60,120 nucleotides of DNA from Akkermansia muciniphila (GCA_945900455.1 CAMDJH010000005.1:1-60120); one strand, 5' to 3'; shown: positions 1-9,765, counted from the stretch's first letter. Numbers and translations are program-made. Notes: generated from the letters alone by a model not told the origin.

Positions 1-199
1 GAAGGAGCCCAAATCTTCTGTCGGGTACGGAGTTATCTTTCTACCTGCAGGAAAAATGATCTCGCGCCGACTCAGGCCCTACATATTCTTTTCTCAGGAC
101 ACCTTCCGGATTTCATCGCTAAACTAGAATAAGTGCTGAATAGTTACCAATTATTGATACGGAGAGCGTTTGCGTGGAAGGATTGTGTTTCGCGAAACC

Positions 200-1138
200 A
201 TGCCACCGGAAATTCTTCTCATTGCGCCGCTGCCAGACTTCATCACGCAGCCGCTAGCGGAGCGCTACACCGTTCACGACTACTACCACACGGTTGACAA
301 ATCAGGACTGCTCGCGGCGGTCGGCGAGCGCATCACGGGCATCGTTGGCGTCGGGGGCAGTGTGGTGGGGGCGGCGCTGGCGGATCGGCTGCCGCGTTTG
401 CAGATCATCAGCGTTCACGGTGTGGGCTACGACGGCGTGGCCCTGGACTATTGCCGCGCTCGCGGCATTGCCGTGACGAATACGCCGGACGTGCTTACCG
501 ACGATGTGGCGGATATCGCGTTGGCGCTCGTACTGATGACCAGTCGAGGACTCCTCATCGCAAACCGTGCCCTGCACGCAGGAGACTGGGCCCGGGGCGC
601 CCGCACGTTGACGACGAAGATCGGTGGGCGGCGCGCGGGTATCTTGGGATTGGGACGCATTGGCAAGGCGATCGCGGCGCGGCTGGTGGCGTGTGGGATG
701 GAAATCGGGTACCACGGACGCGCCCCTCAGGCAAATGTGTCCTATGCCTATCATGGAAGCCTGATGGACCTGGCCGCCTGGTGTGATTATCTGATTGTGG
801 CCTGCCCGGGCGGTAATGCGACCCGGCATTTGATTCACGCCGGAGTGCTCGCGGCACTCGGTAGTACGGGAACTCTAGTCAATATTGCACGGGGTAGTAT
901 TGTGGATGAGCCGGCGCTCATTGACGCTCTGGAAAAGGGTATCATCAAGACGGTCGGGCTCGATGTTTTCGAGCATGAACCCACCGTGCCAGCGAAGCTA
1001 CTCGCCATGCCGCAAGTGGTGGTCCTGCCGCATATCGGCAGCGCAACCCGAGAAACGCGCGGGGCGATGGGGCAATTAGTGCTCGACAACTTCGAGGCGC
1101 ATTATGCGGGGCGCGCGCTGGTGACGCGAGTGGTATGA
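200..1138 (+). CDS. D-isomer-specific 2-hydroxyacid dehydrogenase
   Basis: NAD(P)-dependent oxidoreductase of the D-2-hydroxyacid dehydrogenase family, expected to interconvert a 2-keto acid and a D-2-hydroxy acid (hydroxypyruvate/glyoxylate-type substrate likely, not provable here). From the ATG at 200 it is 312 residues, the normal family length. Visible motifs are the Rossmann loop GLGRIG at about 150-155, the catalytic Arg in NIARGS (about 231), the Glu in DVFEHEP (about 260) and the catalytic His in LPHIGSAT (about 278). An in-frame TTG at 170 behind a GGAGAG would add 10 residues. I prefer ATG 200 because the family normally begins close to the PEILLIAPLP strand. It is monocistronic in appearance; substrate is unknown. 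Confidence 0.93.
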   Translation: MPPEILLIAPLPDFITQPLAERYTVHDYYHTVDKSGLLAAVGERITGIVGVGGSVVGAALADRLPRLQIISVHGVGYDGVALDYCRARGIAVTNTPDVLTDDVADIALALVLMTSRGLLIANRALHAGDWARGARTLTTKIGGRRAGILGLGRIGKAIAARLVACGMEIGYHGRAPQANVSYAYHGSLMDLAAWCDYLIVACPGGNATRHLIHAGVLAALGSTGTLVNIARGSIVDEPALIDALEKGIIKTVGLDVFEHEPTVPAKLLAMPQVVVLPHIGSATRETRGAMGQLVLDNFEAHYAGRALVTRVV

Positions 1139-1250
1139 TGTTGAGAATGCGGCTCGACCCACCGATAACTGCGTGTTTCGATCCGGCCAAAAAGGAACTT
1201 CTAGTCGTGAGGATCGCATGCTTGACTGACCCGAGACATCTCAACTGTTC

Positions 1251-2015
1251 ATGATTCTCAACATCTCTCCATCTCCGAAGCGCGTGGGGTTGGTATTGGC
1301 CGCGGCGGGCTTCGTCACGGCTCTTCTGAGCGCGATATGCGACTTCGTCGGGCAACGCTATGACGTGGACCGCCTCTGGGCGGTGATGCGGCAGTTCAAC
1401 GTCACCGAGGAAGGTAACTTCGTGAACTGGTATCAATCGATGACACTCCTCGTGTGTGCTGCGCTGCTCGCAGCCATCGGCTCCGTGAAACGGAAGTCGG
1501 GTGGGCGATATCCCCGGCATTGGTTCTTTTTGGCGCTGGTTTTCTTGTTCGTCTCGATGGACGAGTCAGCACAGGTCCACGAAATGAGCGTCACGACCTT
1601 GATCGCGCAGTTTCGTGGCAAGCGGGAGACCGGCACCGATCCGGGGAAAAATCAGACTCTGGATGTCACGGAGAAAGAGGGCAAAGATGGCAACGACGGC
1701 AAAGAGGTCAAGGAGGACAATGCCGGATCCCGGTTGACGTGGATGTGGATCTATCTTCCGGTCTTTCTTATTATGGTTGCGATTTACTGGCGATTTTTTC
1801 TGGATTTGCCGCCCGGCAACCGGATGTTTTTCGTGATTGCGGCGACCCTCTATCTTGGCGGTGCCGTCGGCGTGGAAACGATGGGCGACCGTCTGGGAAT
1901 TCCCTTTGCGGACCAAGTCTCGGAATTGATGGAGATGTTGGGTGTGGCTGCGTTTGTATATACATTAATGGGCTATCTCGACGACCAAACATCAGCACCG
2001 AAAGCTCAAGCCTAA
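1251..2015 (+). CDS. Multi-pass membrane protein of unknown function
   Basis: A 254-residue integral membrane protein with about five or six hydrophobic helices (roughly 12-30, 62-78, 88-103, 166-182, 192-208, 225-245). It carries two motifs that recur in an uncharacterised bacterial membrane family: an EGNxxNWYQS-like segment near 54-63 and SMDESAQVHE at 102-111, placed at a helix end. Between the third and fourth helices is a highly charged stretch rich in Lys, Glu, Asp, Gly and Asn (about 125-160) that looks like an extramembrane linker. I do not recognise a function. The start is ATG with only weak ribosome-binding sequence. The next gene, another membrane protein, starts about 120 bases downstream on the same strand. 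Confidence 0.8.
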   Translation: MILNISPSPKRVGLVLAAAGFVTALLSAICDFVGQRYDVDRLWAVMRQFNVTEEGNFVNWYQSMTLLVCAALLAAIGSVKRKSGGRYPRHWFFLALVFLFVSMDESAQVHEMSVTTLIAQFRGKRETGTDPGKNQTLDVTEKEGKDGNDGKEVKEDNAGSRLTWMWIYLPVFLIMVAIYWRFFLDLPPGNRMFFVIAATLYLGGAVGVETMGDRLGIPFADQVSELMEMLGVAAFVYTLMGYLDDQTSAPKAQA

Positions 2016-2133
2016 GCGGATCGCGCAATTTCAAACGCATGCCAAATAGGATCGATCGCATCAATATCCCCCGCCGGGCACGCTGACCTCGGAGGGCCTC
2101 TTGGTGTGTGTCGGCTCCCGGAATCCTCCACGA

Positions 2134-3438
2134 ATGATTGGCCACCTCCTACCCGCAAAGCACGTTCGAATGACGCTGGCGGCCGCTTTGGTATCGGCCC
2201 TCCTGGTGGGCGTTTGGCTGCTGATCGCTCTACCGCCGAGTTCCGATGTCTGGTTTTACCAGCATTGGAGCCGATTGGTGACGTTGCATGGCATCAGCGC
2301 GGCGTATTCCGGCGAACCCGTTAAGGACTACGTCGATTACCCGCCGTTCCTACTTTACCCGTGGCGATTGGTTGGCGGACTTTACCGGGCCTTCGGCAAC
2401 GCGGAGTTCGATGTGGACGAGATGAGCGTCAGTCGGGCCTTCTCATTCGGATTGTCGTCCATTGCTCTCGCGTTTCACCTCGCCACGGGCGTGGCGCTAT
2501 TTCTCCTCGGTCGACAGCGATTTGGCGAACGGCCGGCGGCGGCGGCGGCGATCGCGTATGTGGTCAATCCCGCCGCCGTTTTTAACGCCGGTCTTGGACT
2601 GTTGGATACGGTACATTCCTTCTGGCTCGTGGTGGCCTTCGGACTTGCCGAGGCCGGGCGGTCCCGCGCGGGCTGGATCGGGGCCGCACTCGCTGCGCTC
2701 ACGAAGCCGCAGACGTGGGGATTGATGCCGCTTTTTTTATGGCGACAATTGGCATTGCTCGGGTGGCGGAAATCCATTCCCGGTGCCGCCGCCGCCGTGA
2801 TCACGGTCGGGTTGGTGATCTTGCCGTTCCTCTTCCATGGTACGCTGCTCCCGCTGATCCAGCTCCCAATACACATGGGCAATATCGACGCCTTAGTCTC
2901 GGCGCAGGCGCACAATCTCTGGTGGTTGACAACGATGGGCCATGGTCTCGACGTACCCACTGACACGCTCCTGGTGGGACCGATTTCCTATCACTATGGG
3001 GCTTTGGGGCTCTTGGCGGCGTCCGGATTTCTCGTGCTCTGGCTGGCTCACGGGGCCTCGGAAGATAGAATGCTGGGGCTGCCGGCGTACCAGGCTTTTG
3101 CGTGGTTTTGCCTGACGACCCGTGCACACGAAAATCACTGGTTCTTCGTTTTGCCGTTGACAGCGCTGGCGTTGCCTACCGGCCGGCGCATGGTCCAGGT
3201 TTTCACGGCTATTTCCGTCACCGGCCTCGCCAACCTTGTCCTGCACGATCCCACAATCTTATCGTACTTGAAAAACGTCTGCTCCGACCGGGTGCTCCAC
3301 GCAATGGAATTGGCCAATTGCGTTGCCAATTTAACGCTGCTCACTCTCTGGACCGCCTGGCTTATCCGCACTCGCAGGACAGAAGCGGGTTCCAACCGCA
3401 TTCATCGCGGCTTGGAGGCTCGACGGGACCCCGCTTAG
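2134..3438 (+). CDS. GT-C-like membrane glycosyltransferase (putative)
   Basis: A polytopic membrane protein of 434 residues from ATG 2134 (a TTG at 2101 and an ATG at 2170 are alternative starts). About ten hydrophobic segments are visible. A first extracytoplasmic loop contains a DVWFYQHW segment and then a DYPPF motif, the layout of polyprenol-phosphate-sugar-dependent GT-C transferases (GT87/mannosyltransferase-like), where an acidic residue in loop 1 and a YPP motif are common. Such enzymes transfer sugars from a lipid carrier on the outer face of the inner membrane. The assignment is by architecture; donor and acceptor are unknown. The rimO start lies 20 bases downstream, so the two are probably co-transcribed. 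Confidence 0.7.
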   Translation: MIGHLLPAKHVRMTLAAALVSALLVGVWLLIALPPSSDVWFYQHWSRLVTLHGISAAYSGEPVKDYVDYPPFLLYPWRLVGGLYRAFGNAEFDVDEMSVSRAFSFGLSSIALAFHLATGVALFLLGRQRFGERPAAAAAIAYVVNPAAVFNAGLGLLDTVHSFWLVVAFGLAEAGRSRAGWIGAALAALTKPQTWGLMPLFLWRQLALLGWRKSIPGAAAAVITVGLVILPFLFHGTLLPLIQLPIHMGNIDALVSAQAHNLWWLTTMGHGLDVPTDTLLVGPISYHYGALGLLAASGFLVLWLAHGASEDRMLGLPAYQAFAWFCLTTRAHENHWFFVLPLTALALPTGRRMVQVFTAISVTGLANLVLHDPTILSYLKNVCSDRVLHAMELANCVANLTLLTLWTAWLIRTRRTEAGSNRIHRGLEARRDPA

Positions 3439-3458
3439 CCCGATACTCTCCGGGTCTC

Positions 3459-5162
3459 GTGAGTGATTTGAAGACATCGGCAAGGCCCCGGCGCGTCGGG
3501 CTTATCTCCCTGGGCTGCGCCAAAAATCTCGTCGACGCCGAGATTATGCTTGGCTCGTTGCTGAAGGGAGGGGTGGAGATCGTCAATGACGCGAGTCAGG
3601 CCGACGCGATGATCGTGAATACGTGCTCGTTCATCGATGCGGCCCAGGAGGAGAGCGTGGATACAATCCTGGAATCCAGTGAAGTGCGGGAGGCCGGTAA
3701 CCGTGGCCAGGCACTCATTGTGTCCGGGTGTCTGCCGCAGCGTTTCCGTGAGGATCTGCCACGATTGATGCCGGAGGTCGATGCATTCATGGGCATTGAC
3801 CAAGTCGAGCAGGTGGGCCGGATTGTCGAAGAAGCGATTGCGAAACGGGCGGCGCGGCTGTCCGCTCCCGCGGATGCGATCGGAAAGCCGACGAAACGGG
3901 CCGGGAAAGTGAAATCAAAGCTGGCCAAATTGACTGTGGCAGGGGGGAAAGAAGATGGAAAAGGTCACAATCACGAAGAGAGTCTGCGGGAAAGCGGGCA
4001 CTTTGGTAAGACCCGACGCACCGTGATACCGCTGGCCGCAGGGACGCCAGTCCTGTCGGTCACCGTGCGACCGAACTACATTCCGCACTTCGAGTCGCCG
4101 CGATTCCGCCTGACTCCGAAGCATTTTGCCTACGTAAAGATTGCGGAGGGGTGCAATCATCCGTGCAGTTTTTGTATTATACCCCGGATGCGCGGTTCGC
4201 ATCGTAGCCGCCTTCCGAAGGACATTGTGGCGGAGGCCAAACAATTGATCGCCGACGGCGTAAAGGAGTTGAACCTGATTTCGCAGGACTCCACGTACTA
4301 CGGTCTGGACTTGCGTCCGAATCACAGCCGGGCGATTGCGTCCCCGGAAAAATTCACAGCTGCGACCCGAGCACTTGGAGAGGAGGGAACGACGCTCAGT
4401 CGGTTGCTTCGGGAGTTAAATGCCCTCGAAGGGGATTTTTGGATCCGGTTATTGTACACCCATCCGGCACACTGGACGGACGAATTGATTACCACGATGG
4501 CGGAGTGCGCCAAAGTGGCGCGCTATGTCGACATGCCGCTGCAGCATGTTCAGGACGACATGTTGACCCGGATGCGACGGGAGACGGACGGCCGATATAT
4601 TCGCGATCTGATTAGCCGGATCCGGGCGGGGATTCCCGGCATCGCGTTGCGGACGACCTTTATCGTTGGATTTCCGGGTGAGACCGAGGCCCATTTCCAG
4701 ACGTTGCTCGACTTCATCGAGGAAACCCGCTTCGAGCGGTTGGGGGTTTTTGGATACTCGCAGGAGGACGGGACGATTGCGGGCAAGATGGCGGGTCAGG
4801 TGACTCCGGCGAAGCGGCGTGACCGCCGCGAACGGGCGATGGCAATCCAGCAGAAGGTCGCGCGATCCGTTTCGGAGGCGGCGGTCGGGCGCCAAGTCCG
4901 CGTGCTGGTCGAAAAGGAAGCATCCGCCCGGGAACTGGTCGGGGCGTCGGTGAGTTCCTGGGAACACGGACTCATCCGAGGGCGGGAAACCCGGGGCGGG
5001 GAGTTGGCCTCCCGCGGTCGGTACCTGGTAGCGCGGGGCGAGGCGGATGCGCCGGACATTGACGGTCGCGTTTACATTCGTGGGCGTGCGGCGGTCGGCG
5101 AGTTCTCAAACGTGCGAATTATTGGGCACACCGACTACGATCTGATTGCGACGCCGATCTGA
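3459..5162 (+). CDS. rimO: Ribosomal protein S12 methylthiotransferase RimO
   Basis: Radical-SAM methylthiotransferase that methylthiolates an Asp of ribosomal protein S12. Domains in order: N-terminal MTTase domain with GCAKNLVD, NTCSF and SGCLPQR supplying Cys20, Cys56 and Cys91 for one 4Fe-4S cluster; radical SAM core with C-x3-C-x2-C at Cys232, Cys236 and Cys239; a C-terminal TRAM-like region ending in GHTDYDL, typical of RimO rather than MiaB. The GTG at 3459 is chosen because the conserved N-terminus follows at once; the open frame runs further upstream into the preceding gene. At 567 residues it is well over the usual 430-450. The surplus is a Lys/Gly/His-rich insert at about 135-205 and a shorter insert after the SAM cluster. 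Confidence 0.95.
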   Translation: MSDLKTSARPRRVGLISLGCAKNLVDAEIMLGSLLKGGVEIVNDASQADAMIVNTCSFIDAAQEESVDTILESSEVREAGNRGQALIVSGCLPQRFREDLPRLMPEVDAFMGIDQVEQVGRIVEEAIAKRAARLSAPADAIGKPTKRAGKVKSKLAKLTVAGGKEDGKGHNHEESLRESGHFGKTRRTVIPLAAGTPVLSVTVRPNYIPHFESPRFRLTPKHFAYVKIAEGCNHPCSFCIIPRMRGSHRSRLPKDIVAEAKQLIADGVKELNLISQDSTYYGLDLRPNHSRAIASPEKFTAATRALGEEGTTLSRLLRELNALEGDFWIRLLYTHPAHWTDELITTMAECAKVARYVDMPLQHVQDDMLTRMRRETDGRYIRDLISRIRAGIPGIALRTTFIVGFPGETEAHFQTLLDFIEETRFERLGVFGYSQEDGTIAGKMAGQVTPAKRRDRRERAMAIQQKVARSVSEAAVGRQVRVLVEKEASARELVGASVSSWEHGLIRGRETRGGELASRGRYLVARGEADAPDIDGRVYIRGRAAVGEFSNVRIIGHTDYDLIATPI

Positions 5163-5214
5163 TTTGCAGCTACCCGGGCTCGACCGAGTGCATCGGCTTT
5201 AGTACGATCCCGAC

Positions 5215-6294
5215 ATGATTGCTGGCCGCGCTGTCGTTTTCGTCATCGTTCTGTTGGCTCGCCTCTCCGCGGGTCCGCTGGAGGATTGGTCTCGCATGAA
5301 GCCGATGATTCCTCGGGGGTATCTCTGCCTGCGGGCGTCGGGACTTGTTCAGATTGATGGGCGATTGAACGATGCGGCGTGGCAGAAGGCGGCATGGACT
5401 GAGGAATTTGTGGATATTCGGGGCGCGACGATGCCCCGACCGTGGCACGCGACCCGCGCGAAGATGCTGTGGGATGATCAGTTTTTTTACATCGCCGCCC
5501 AACTCACCGAGCCGCATGTCTGGGGGACCATCACCCAGCGGGATGCCGTGATTTTTCAGGACAACGATTTCGAGGTGTTTATCGATCCGGATGGTGACGC
5601 ACACGAGTATTACGAGTTCGAGATGAACGCGCTGAACACCGTATGGGATTTGCGTCTGGTAAAACCGTATAAAGACGGCGCACCCGCGCTGAATGAATGG
5701 GATATTGCCGGTCTAAAGTCGGGGGTGCAGGTGGACGGGACGTTGAACGATTCGCGGGATGTGGACCGCCACTGGACGGTAGAAATCGCCATGCCCTGGA
5801 AGGCGCTCGGAGAATTTTCAACGGTGCCGTCGCCGCCCCGAGATGGAGACCGTTGGCGGGTTGATTTTTCCCGGGTTGAATGGAAGACGGAAATTGTGGA
5901 CGGGCGGTACCAGAAGGTCCCGAACCGTCCGGAAGAGAACTGGGTATGGTCACCCACCGGGATCGTTGACATGCATCGACCCGAGAAATGGGGATTAGTG
6001 CAATTCAGCTCCGCCACGCGTGGCGAACGCCGGGTGAGGCCTGGGCCGGTGGAAGTAGCGCGAGATCGGCTGCAGGAAATCTACTATCGTCAACGCGCGT
6101 TTCGGGAGACGAACAACCGGTTTGCGAAAGAACGTCCCGAAATTGGGATTACCGATCGATGGTGTCCGGGCTGCACAGTGGCCGCGACGCCGACCGGGTA
6201 CGAGGCGACCGCACCCGTCAGGACCCGTTCCCGGACAAAACCGATGACCGCGCACATTCGTCAGGACGCACGATTCTGGCTGACACCCAACTAG
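5215..6294 (+). CDS. Exported carbohydrate-binding family 9-like protein
   Basis: A 359-residue protein with an N-terminal hydrophobic signal-like segment (about 1-20) followed by a CBM9-like beta-sandwich. The family start IDGRLNDAAW is clear at about 45-54, followed by a FVDIRG strand, an acidic stretch FEVFIDPDGD and an EMNALN strand. CBM9-like domains in this group (often called carbohydrate family 9 binding domain-like) bind sugars or sit in surface proteins; no catalytic module is attached. The last 80 residues are Arg-rich and not assigned. It is convergent with the sigma-factor gene, with only 16 bases between the stops. Confidence 0.85.
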   Translation: MIAGRAVVFVIVLLARLSAGPLEDWSRMKPMIPRGYLCLRASGLVQIDGRLNDAAWQKAAWTEEFVDIRGATMPRPWHATRAKMLWDDQFFYIAAQLTEPHVWGTITQRDAVIFQDNDFEVFIDPDGDAHEYYEFEMNALNTVWDLRLVKPYKDGAPALNEWDIAGLKSGVQVDGTLNDSRDVDRHWTVEIAMPWKALGEFSTVPSPPRDGDRWRVDFSRVEWKTEIVDGRYQKVPNRPEENWVWSPTGIVDMHRPEKWGLVQFSSATRGERRVRPGPVEVARDRLQEIYYRQRAFRETNNRFAKERPEIGITDRWCPGCTVAATPTGYEATAPVRTRSRTKPMTAHIRQDARFWLTPN

Positions 6295-6310
6295 CTGGAC
6301 GACTGGAATC

Positions 6311-7357
6311 TCAGGTTCCCATTCCCGAGTGCATCCAGGGCAGGTCGAAACCCGGAGCGGTCACTTGTTCCCGTTTTTCAATCAGTTTGCGGAGCTTGCT
6401 GAGCGCCGTATTCTGTATTTGCCGGATTCGCTCTCGCGTGACGCCAAAGTAGGATCCCACTTCTTCGAGCGTTCGTTCGGCTCCACCATCGAGCCCAAAG
6501 CGGTACCGGAGGATGACGCTTTCGCGTTTGTCGAGTCGCTCGACGAATTCGCGGATCATCGAGTGGGTTGTGCCTTCGTCCAACTGCTCGTAGGCGGTCG
6601 TCATCTGTTCATCCGGCACAAGTTCTCCCAATCGGGTGTCGTCCTCGCCGTCTCCGATCGACGCATCCAGGGAGGTCGGTCGCCGGCTGGCCTCCCACAA
6701 TTCAGTGACCCGCGCCCGTTTCATTCCGAGTGCTTGGGCGAGTTCAAGATCCGTGGGATCCCGTCCCAGTTCCTCGTGCAACACCGCCGCGGCCCGCCGC
6801 ATCCGAGCGAGGAGATCGACCAAGTGAACGGGTATACGGATCGTCTTCCCCTGGTTCGCGAGAGCGCGCTTCACGGACTGTTTTATCCACCACGCCGCAT
6901 AGGTCGATAGCTTGGCTCCGCGATTGGGATCAAATCGTTCCACCGCTTTCATCAAGCCCATGTTGCCTTCATTGATGAGATCAAGCAGAGGCATCCCGAG
7001 GTTGTCGTAGTCACGGGCAATTTTTACGACGAGCCGCAGATTCGCTTTGATCATTAGTTCGCGGGCGGCGGCATCGCCACAGCGTATCCGTTTTGCAAGG
7101 GCGATCTCCTCCTGGGGTGTCAGTAGGGGAGTCTCGCCCGCTTCTCGCAGATAGAGGCGAAGACTATGGTCGCCGTCACGCCCGGATCGCTCCGCGACTG
7201 CTTCGGCTTGCGGCAATTCGGCCCGCGGGACCTGGATAGTCGGCCGAGGTCCCGGCGGCAGGTGGGCCGCCGAGACGCGCTTTCGGGCCGGCAAATTGGG
7301 GCGATTCACCCGATGAGAGATGGCTTCCTCAGCTGCAATGGCCTTTGTTTGATGCAT
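6311..7357 (-). CDS. RNA polymerase sigma factor, sigma-70 family (group 2)
   Basis: A 348-residue sigma factor. Region 1.2 is seen in SLRLYLREAGETPLLTPQEE, region 2 in the core LRLVVKIARDY, LIxEGNxGLMKAVERFDP and FSTYAAWWIKQ-like block, region 3 in IPVHLVDLL onward, and region 4.2 helix-turn-helix in TLEEVGSYFGVTRERIRQIQ. The short N-terminus (about 60 residues, Pro/Arg-rich) has no acidic region 1.1, so it resembles group 2 (RpoS/RpoH-like) factors rather than the primary RpoD. Which promoters it reads cannot be told. It lies 113 bases downstream of tex on the same strand and may be partly co-transcribed with it. Confidence 0.92.
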   Translation of the reverse strand: MHQTKAIAAEEAISHRVNRPNLPARKRVSAAHLPPGPRPTIQVPRAELPQAEAVAERSGRDGDHSLRLYLREAGETPLLTPQEEIALAKRIRCGDAAARELMIKANLRLVVKIARDYDNLGMPLLDLINEGNMGLMKAVERFDPNRGAKLSTYAAWWIKQSVKRALANQGKTIRIPVHLVDLLARMRRAAAVLHEELGRDPTDLELAQALGMKRARVTELWEASRRPTSLDASIGDGEDDTRLGELVPDEQMTTAYEQLDEGTTHSMIREFVERLDKRESVILRYRFGLDGGAERTLEEVGSYFGVTRERIRQIQNTALSKLRKLIEKREQVTAPGFDLPWMHSGMGT

Positions 7358-7470
7358 GACGTTTCCCTTTCCGACCAGACTGAAGCAATTATCCGGCCAA
7401 CTTTTAAGCGGTGCTTACAGGCGTCTAGCTTCGACCCCCAATAGCCAGGAGCCAGGGAACGGGCCCAAAG

Positions 7471-9765
7471 TCAGGGCTTCTTCAGTGATCGGTCGAAGGC
7501 GTCGGCCAAGGATCCCAAACCATCACTCTCACTAAACCTCGGCTTCGGCGCGAACGGCAGTTTGCCACCTGCAGGTCGGGGCGCTCCCGGGGAACTCCGC
7601 TGTTCTTTGGCCACACCAATCTCCGGATTCGCCTTCATCGAGAGCGCGATGCGCTTCCGTAGCAGGTCCACTTCGGTAACGGTAACCATCACTTTCTGCG
7701 AAACCTTGACCACCTCCGACGCGTCCTTCACGAAGCGGTCGGCGAGTTGGCTAACATGCACCAGTCCGTCCTGATGTACCCCGATGTCCACAAAGGCACC
7801 GAAGGCGGTCACGTTCGTGACGATGCCCGGCAGTTTCATCCCGGGCTTCAGGTCCTCCATCTTTTCAACGCCTTCCTTGAAGCTAAAGACCTCGAACCTC
7901 TCGCGCGGATCGCGCCCGGGCTTTGCCAATTCCTGCACGATGTCCTGAAGCGTAGGCAAACCGACGCCCTCACTAACGTATTTCTCCAGCTTCAATTTCT
8001 GGCGAGCCCCTCCATCCCTCAGCAAATCCTTGACCGTGCAACCGATGTCGCGGGCCATCGTATCCACCAGTGGGTACCGTTCCGGATGAACGGCACTCGC
8101 ATCGAGCGGGTGTTCGCCGTCGCGGATTCGGAGAAAACCGGCGGCCTGTTCAAACGCTTTTGGGCCGAGGCGTGTCACCTTTAGCAGTTGGCTGCGGGAC
8201 TTGAATGGGCCGTTCTCATTGCGGTGAGCAATGATATTCGCGGCAAGAGCGGGACCCAGTCCGGAGACGTAGCTCAGGAGCTGCTTGCTGGCGGTATTGA
8301 GCTCCACACCCACGCCGTTGACGCACGAGACGACCACGTCATCCAGGCTGCGCTTGAGCGCGTGCGGCTCCACGTCGTGCTGATATTGCCCGACGCCGAT
8401 GCTCTTGGGATCGAGCTTCACCAATTCGGCGAGGGGATCCATCAGGCGGCGTCCGATGCTGATCGAGCCCCGAACGGTCAGATCCTCCGTGGGAAATTCC
8501 TCGCGGGCAACATCGCTCGCCGAGTAGATCGAGGCGCCGCTCTCATTGACCATGACTACGGTGATAGCGGACGGAAGCTTCAGCAGCTTGATAAAGGTCT
8601 CCGTCTCACGCCCGGCGGTGCCATTGCCGATGGCGATGGCTTCGATATTGTATTTCTTGATGAGCGCCAGAATAACCTCAGCCGCCTCCCGAACCTGCGA
8701 TGCACCGGCGGCCGTTGGATAAATTACGTCGTGGTGTAGCAATTTTCCCTGGCGGTCGAGGCATACAACCTTGCAGCCGGTGCGGAATCCGGGGTCGATT
8801 GCCAGGACGTTTTTCTGGCCGAGAGCCGGCGCGAGCAGCAGCTCTCGCAGGTTTTCCGCGAAAACGCGGATGGCTTCGGCATCCGCTTTTTTCTTTGTCT
8901 CGATCCGAATTTCAACCTCGATGCCGAAGCCGAGCAAACGCTTGTAGCAGTCCTGGGTAGCGAGTCGGACCTGTTCGCCGCCGGGCTTGCCGGGCGCTTT
9001 GACGAAGAGCCCCTCCAGCGCCATGACCGCATCCGCTTCGGGTGGGGTGATACGGACCATCAGGAAGCCCTCGGTCTCGCCGCGACGAATGGCCAACAAG
9101 CGATGACTGGGGATGGTTTTCACCGGCTCGGTCCAATCAAAGTAATCCTTGAACTTCGCACCTTCGGTTTCCTTGCCGGCCAGAAGTTTCGACCGGACGG
9201 TGGCGGTATCCCAGAAGAGTCGACGGAGCTTCGCGCGGGCGACCGCGTCGTCGTTTATCCACTCCGCAATGATGTCCCGGGCACCCGACAGCGCCGCGTT
9301 GGCATCGATCACGAGCTTCTCGGTGTTGATGTATGCGGCGGCTTCCTTGACGGGATCCACGGCTTCTTGCTGCTGGAAAAGCAGAGTCGCCAGCGGCTCC
9401 AGGCCAGCTTCCTTCGCAAGGGTGGCCCGGGTGCGGCGTTTCGGGCGGTACGGCGCGTAGAGATCCTCCAGTGCGGTCATCGTCTCGGCCCCGGCAATGG
9501 CGTTCTTCAAGTCGTCGGTGAGCAGACTGCGTTCCTCCAGCGATTTTACGATCGATGTTTTGCGCTCGTCCAGTTCGGCGAGTTGAAGCATCCGATCCCG
9601 AATCGAGGTGATCGCAACCTCGTCCAGCGTGCCGGTCACTTCCTTCCGGTAACGAGCGATGAAGGGGACGGTGGCGCCGTCCGCAAACAGCTTGGCGGTG
9701 GCGGCAACCTGCCGGGCATGGATCTTCAACTCGGCGGCAATCTTCGCGACGTAGGATTCGTTCAT
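7471..9765 (-). CDS. tex: Tex family RNA-binding transcription accessory protein
   Basis: Homologue of Tex/YhgF, a multidomain nucleic-acid-binding protein linked to transcription. From the ATG at 9765 it is 764 residues, the normal Tex length; the open frame extends 85 residues further upstream, but that part is Arg/Ser-rich and unlike the family, whose start matches MNESYVAKIAAEL. Order of domains: Tex N-terminal helical domain with PFIARYRKEVTG, a YqgF/RuvC-like domain with AIDPGFRTGCK, helix-hairpin-helix repeats (SYVSGLGPALAANI and the following KSRSQLLKVTRLG), and a C-terminal S1 domain (GIVTNVTAFGAFVDIG). The gene diverges from the barrel gene beginning at 9908. Confidence 0.96.
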   Translation of the reverse strand: MNESYVAKIAAELKIHARQVAATAKLFADGATVPFIARYRKEVTGTLDEVAITSIRDRMLQLAELDERKTSIVKSLEERSLLTDDLKNAIAGAETMTALEDLYAPYRPKRRTRATLAKEAGLEPLATLLFQQQEAVDPVKEAAAYINTEKLVIDANAALSGARDIIAEWINDDAVARAKLRRLFWDTATVRSKLLAGKETEGAKFKDYFDWTEPVKTIPSHRLLAIRRGETEGFLMVRITPPEADAVMALEGLFVKAPGKPGGEQVRLATQDCYKRLLGFGIEVEIRIETKKKADAEAIRVFAENLRELLLAPALGQKNVLAIDPGFRTGCKVVCLDRQGKLLHHDVIYPTAAGASQVREAAEVILALIKKYNIEAIAIGNGTAGRETETFIKLLKLPSAITVVMVNESGASIYSASDVAREEFPTEDLTVRGSISIGRRLMDPLAELVKLDPKSIGVGQYQHDVEPHALKRSLDDVVVSCVNGVGVELNTASKQLLSYVSGLGPALAANIIAHRNENGPFKSRSQLLKVTRLGPKAFEQAAGFLRIRDGEHPLDASAVHPERYPLVDTMARDIGCTVKDLLRDGGARQKLKLEKYVSEGVGLPTLQDIVQELAKPGRDPRERFEVFSFKEGVEKMEDLKPGMKLPGIVTNVTAFGAFVDIGVHQDGLVHVSQLADRFVKDASEVVKVSQKVMVTVTEVDLLRKRIALSMKANPEIGVAKEQRSSPGAPRPAGGKLPFAPKPRFSESDGLGSLADAFDRSLKKP

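Noticed and set aside
1..199. Possible end of a gene or an RNA gene at the left edge
   Set aside because: No open frame with coding character, no tRNA cloverleaf and no clear hairpin were found.
3102..3458. N-terminal extension of RimO by 119 residues
   Set aside because: It would overlap the GT-C-like gene by over 300 bases in another frame and has no conserved pattern; GTG 3459 fits the family start.
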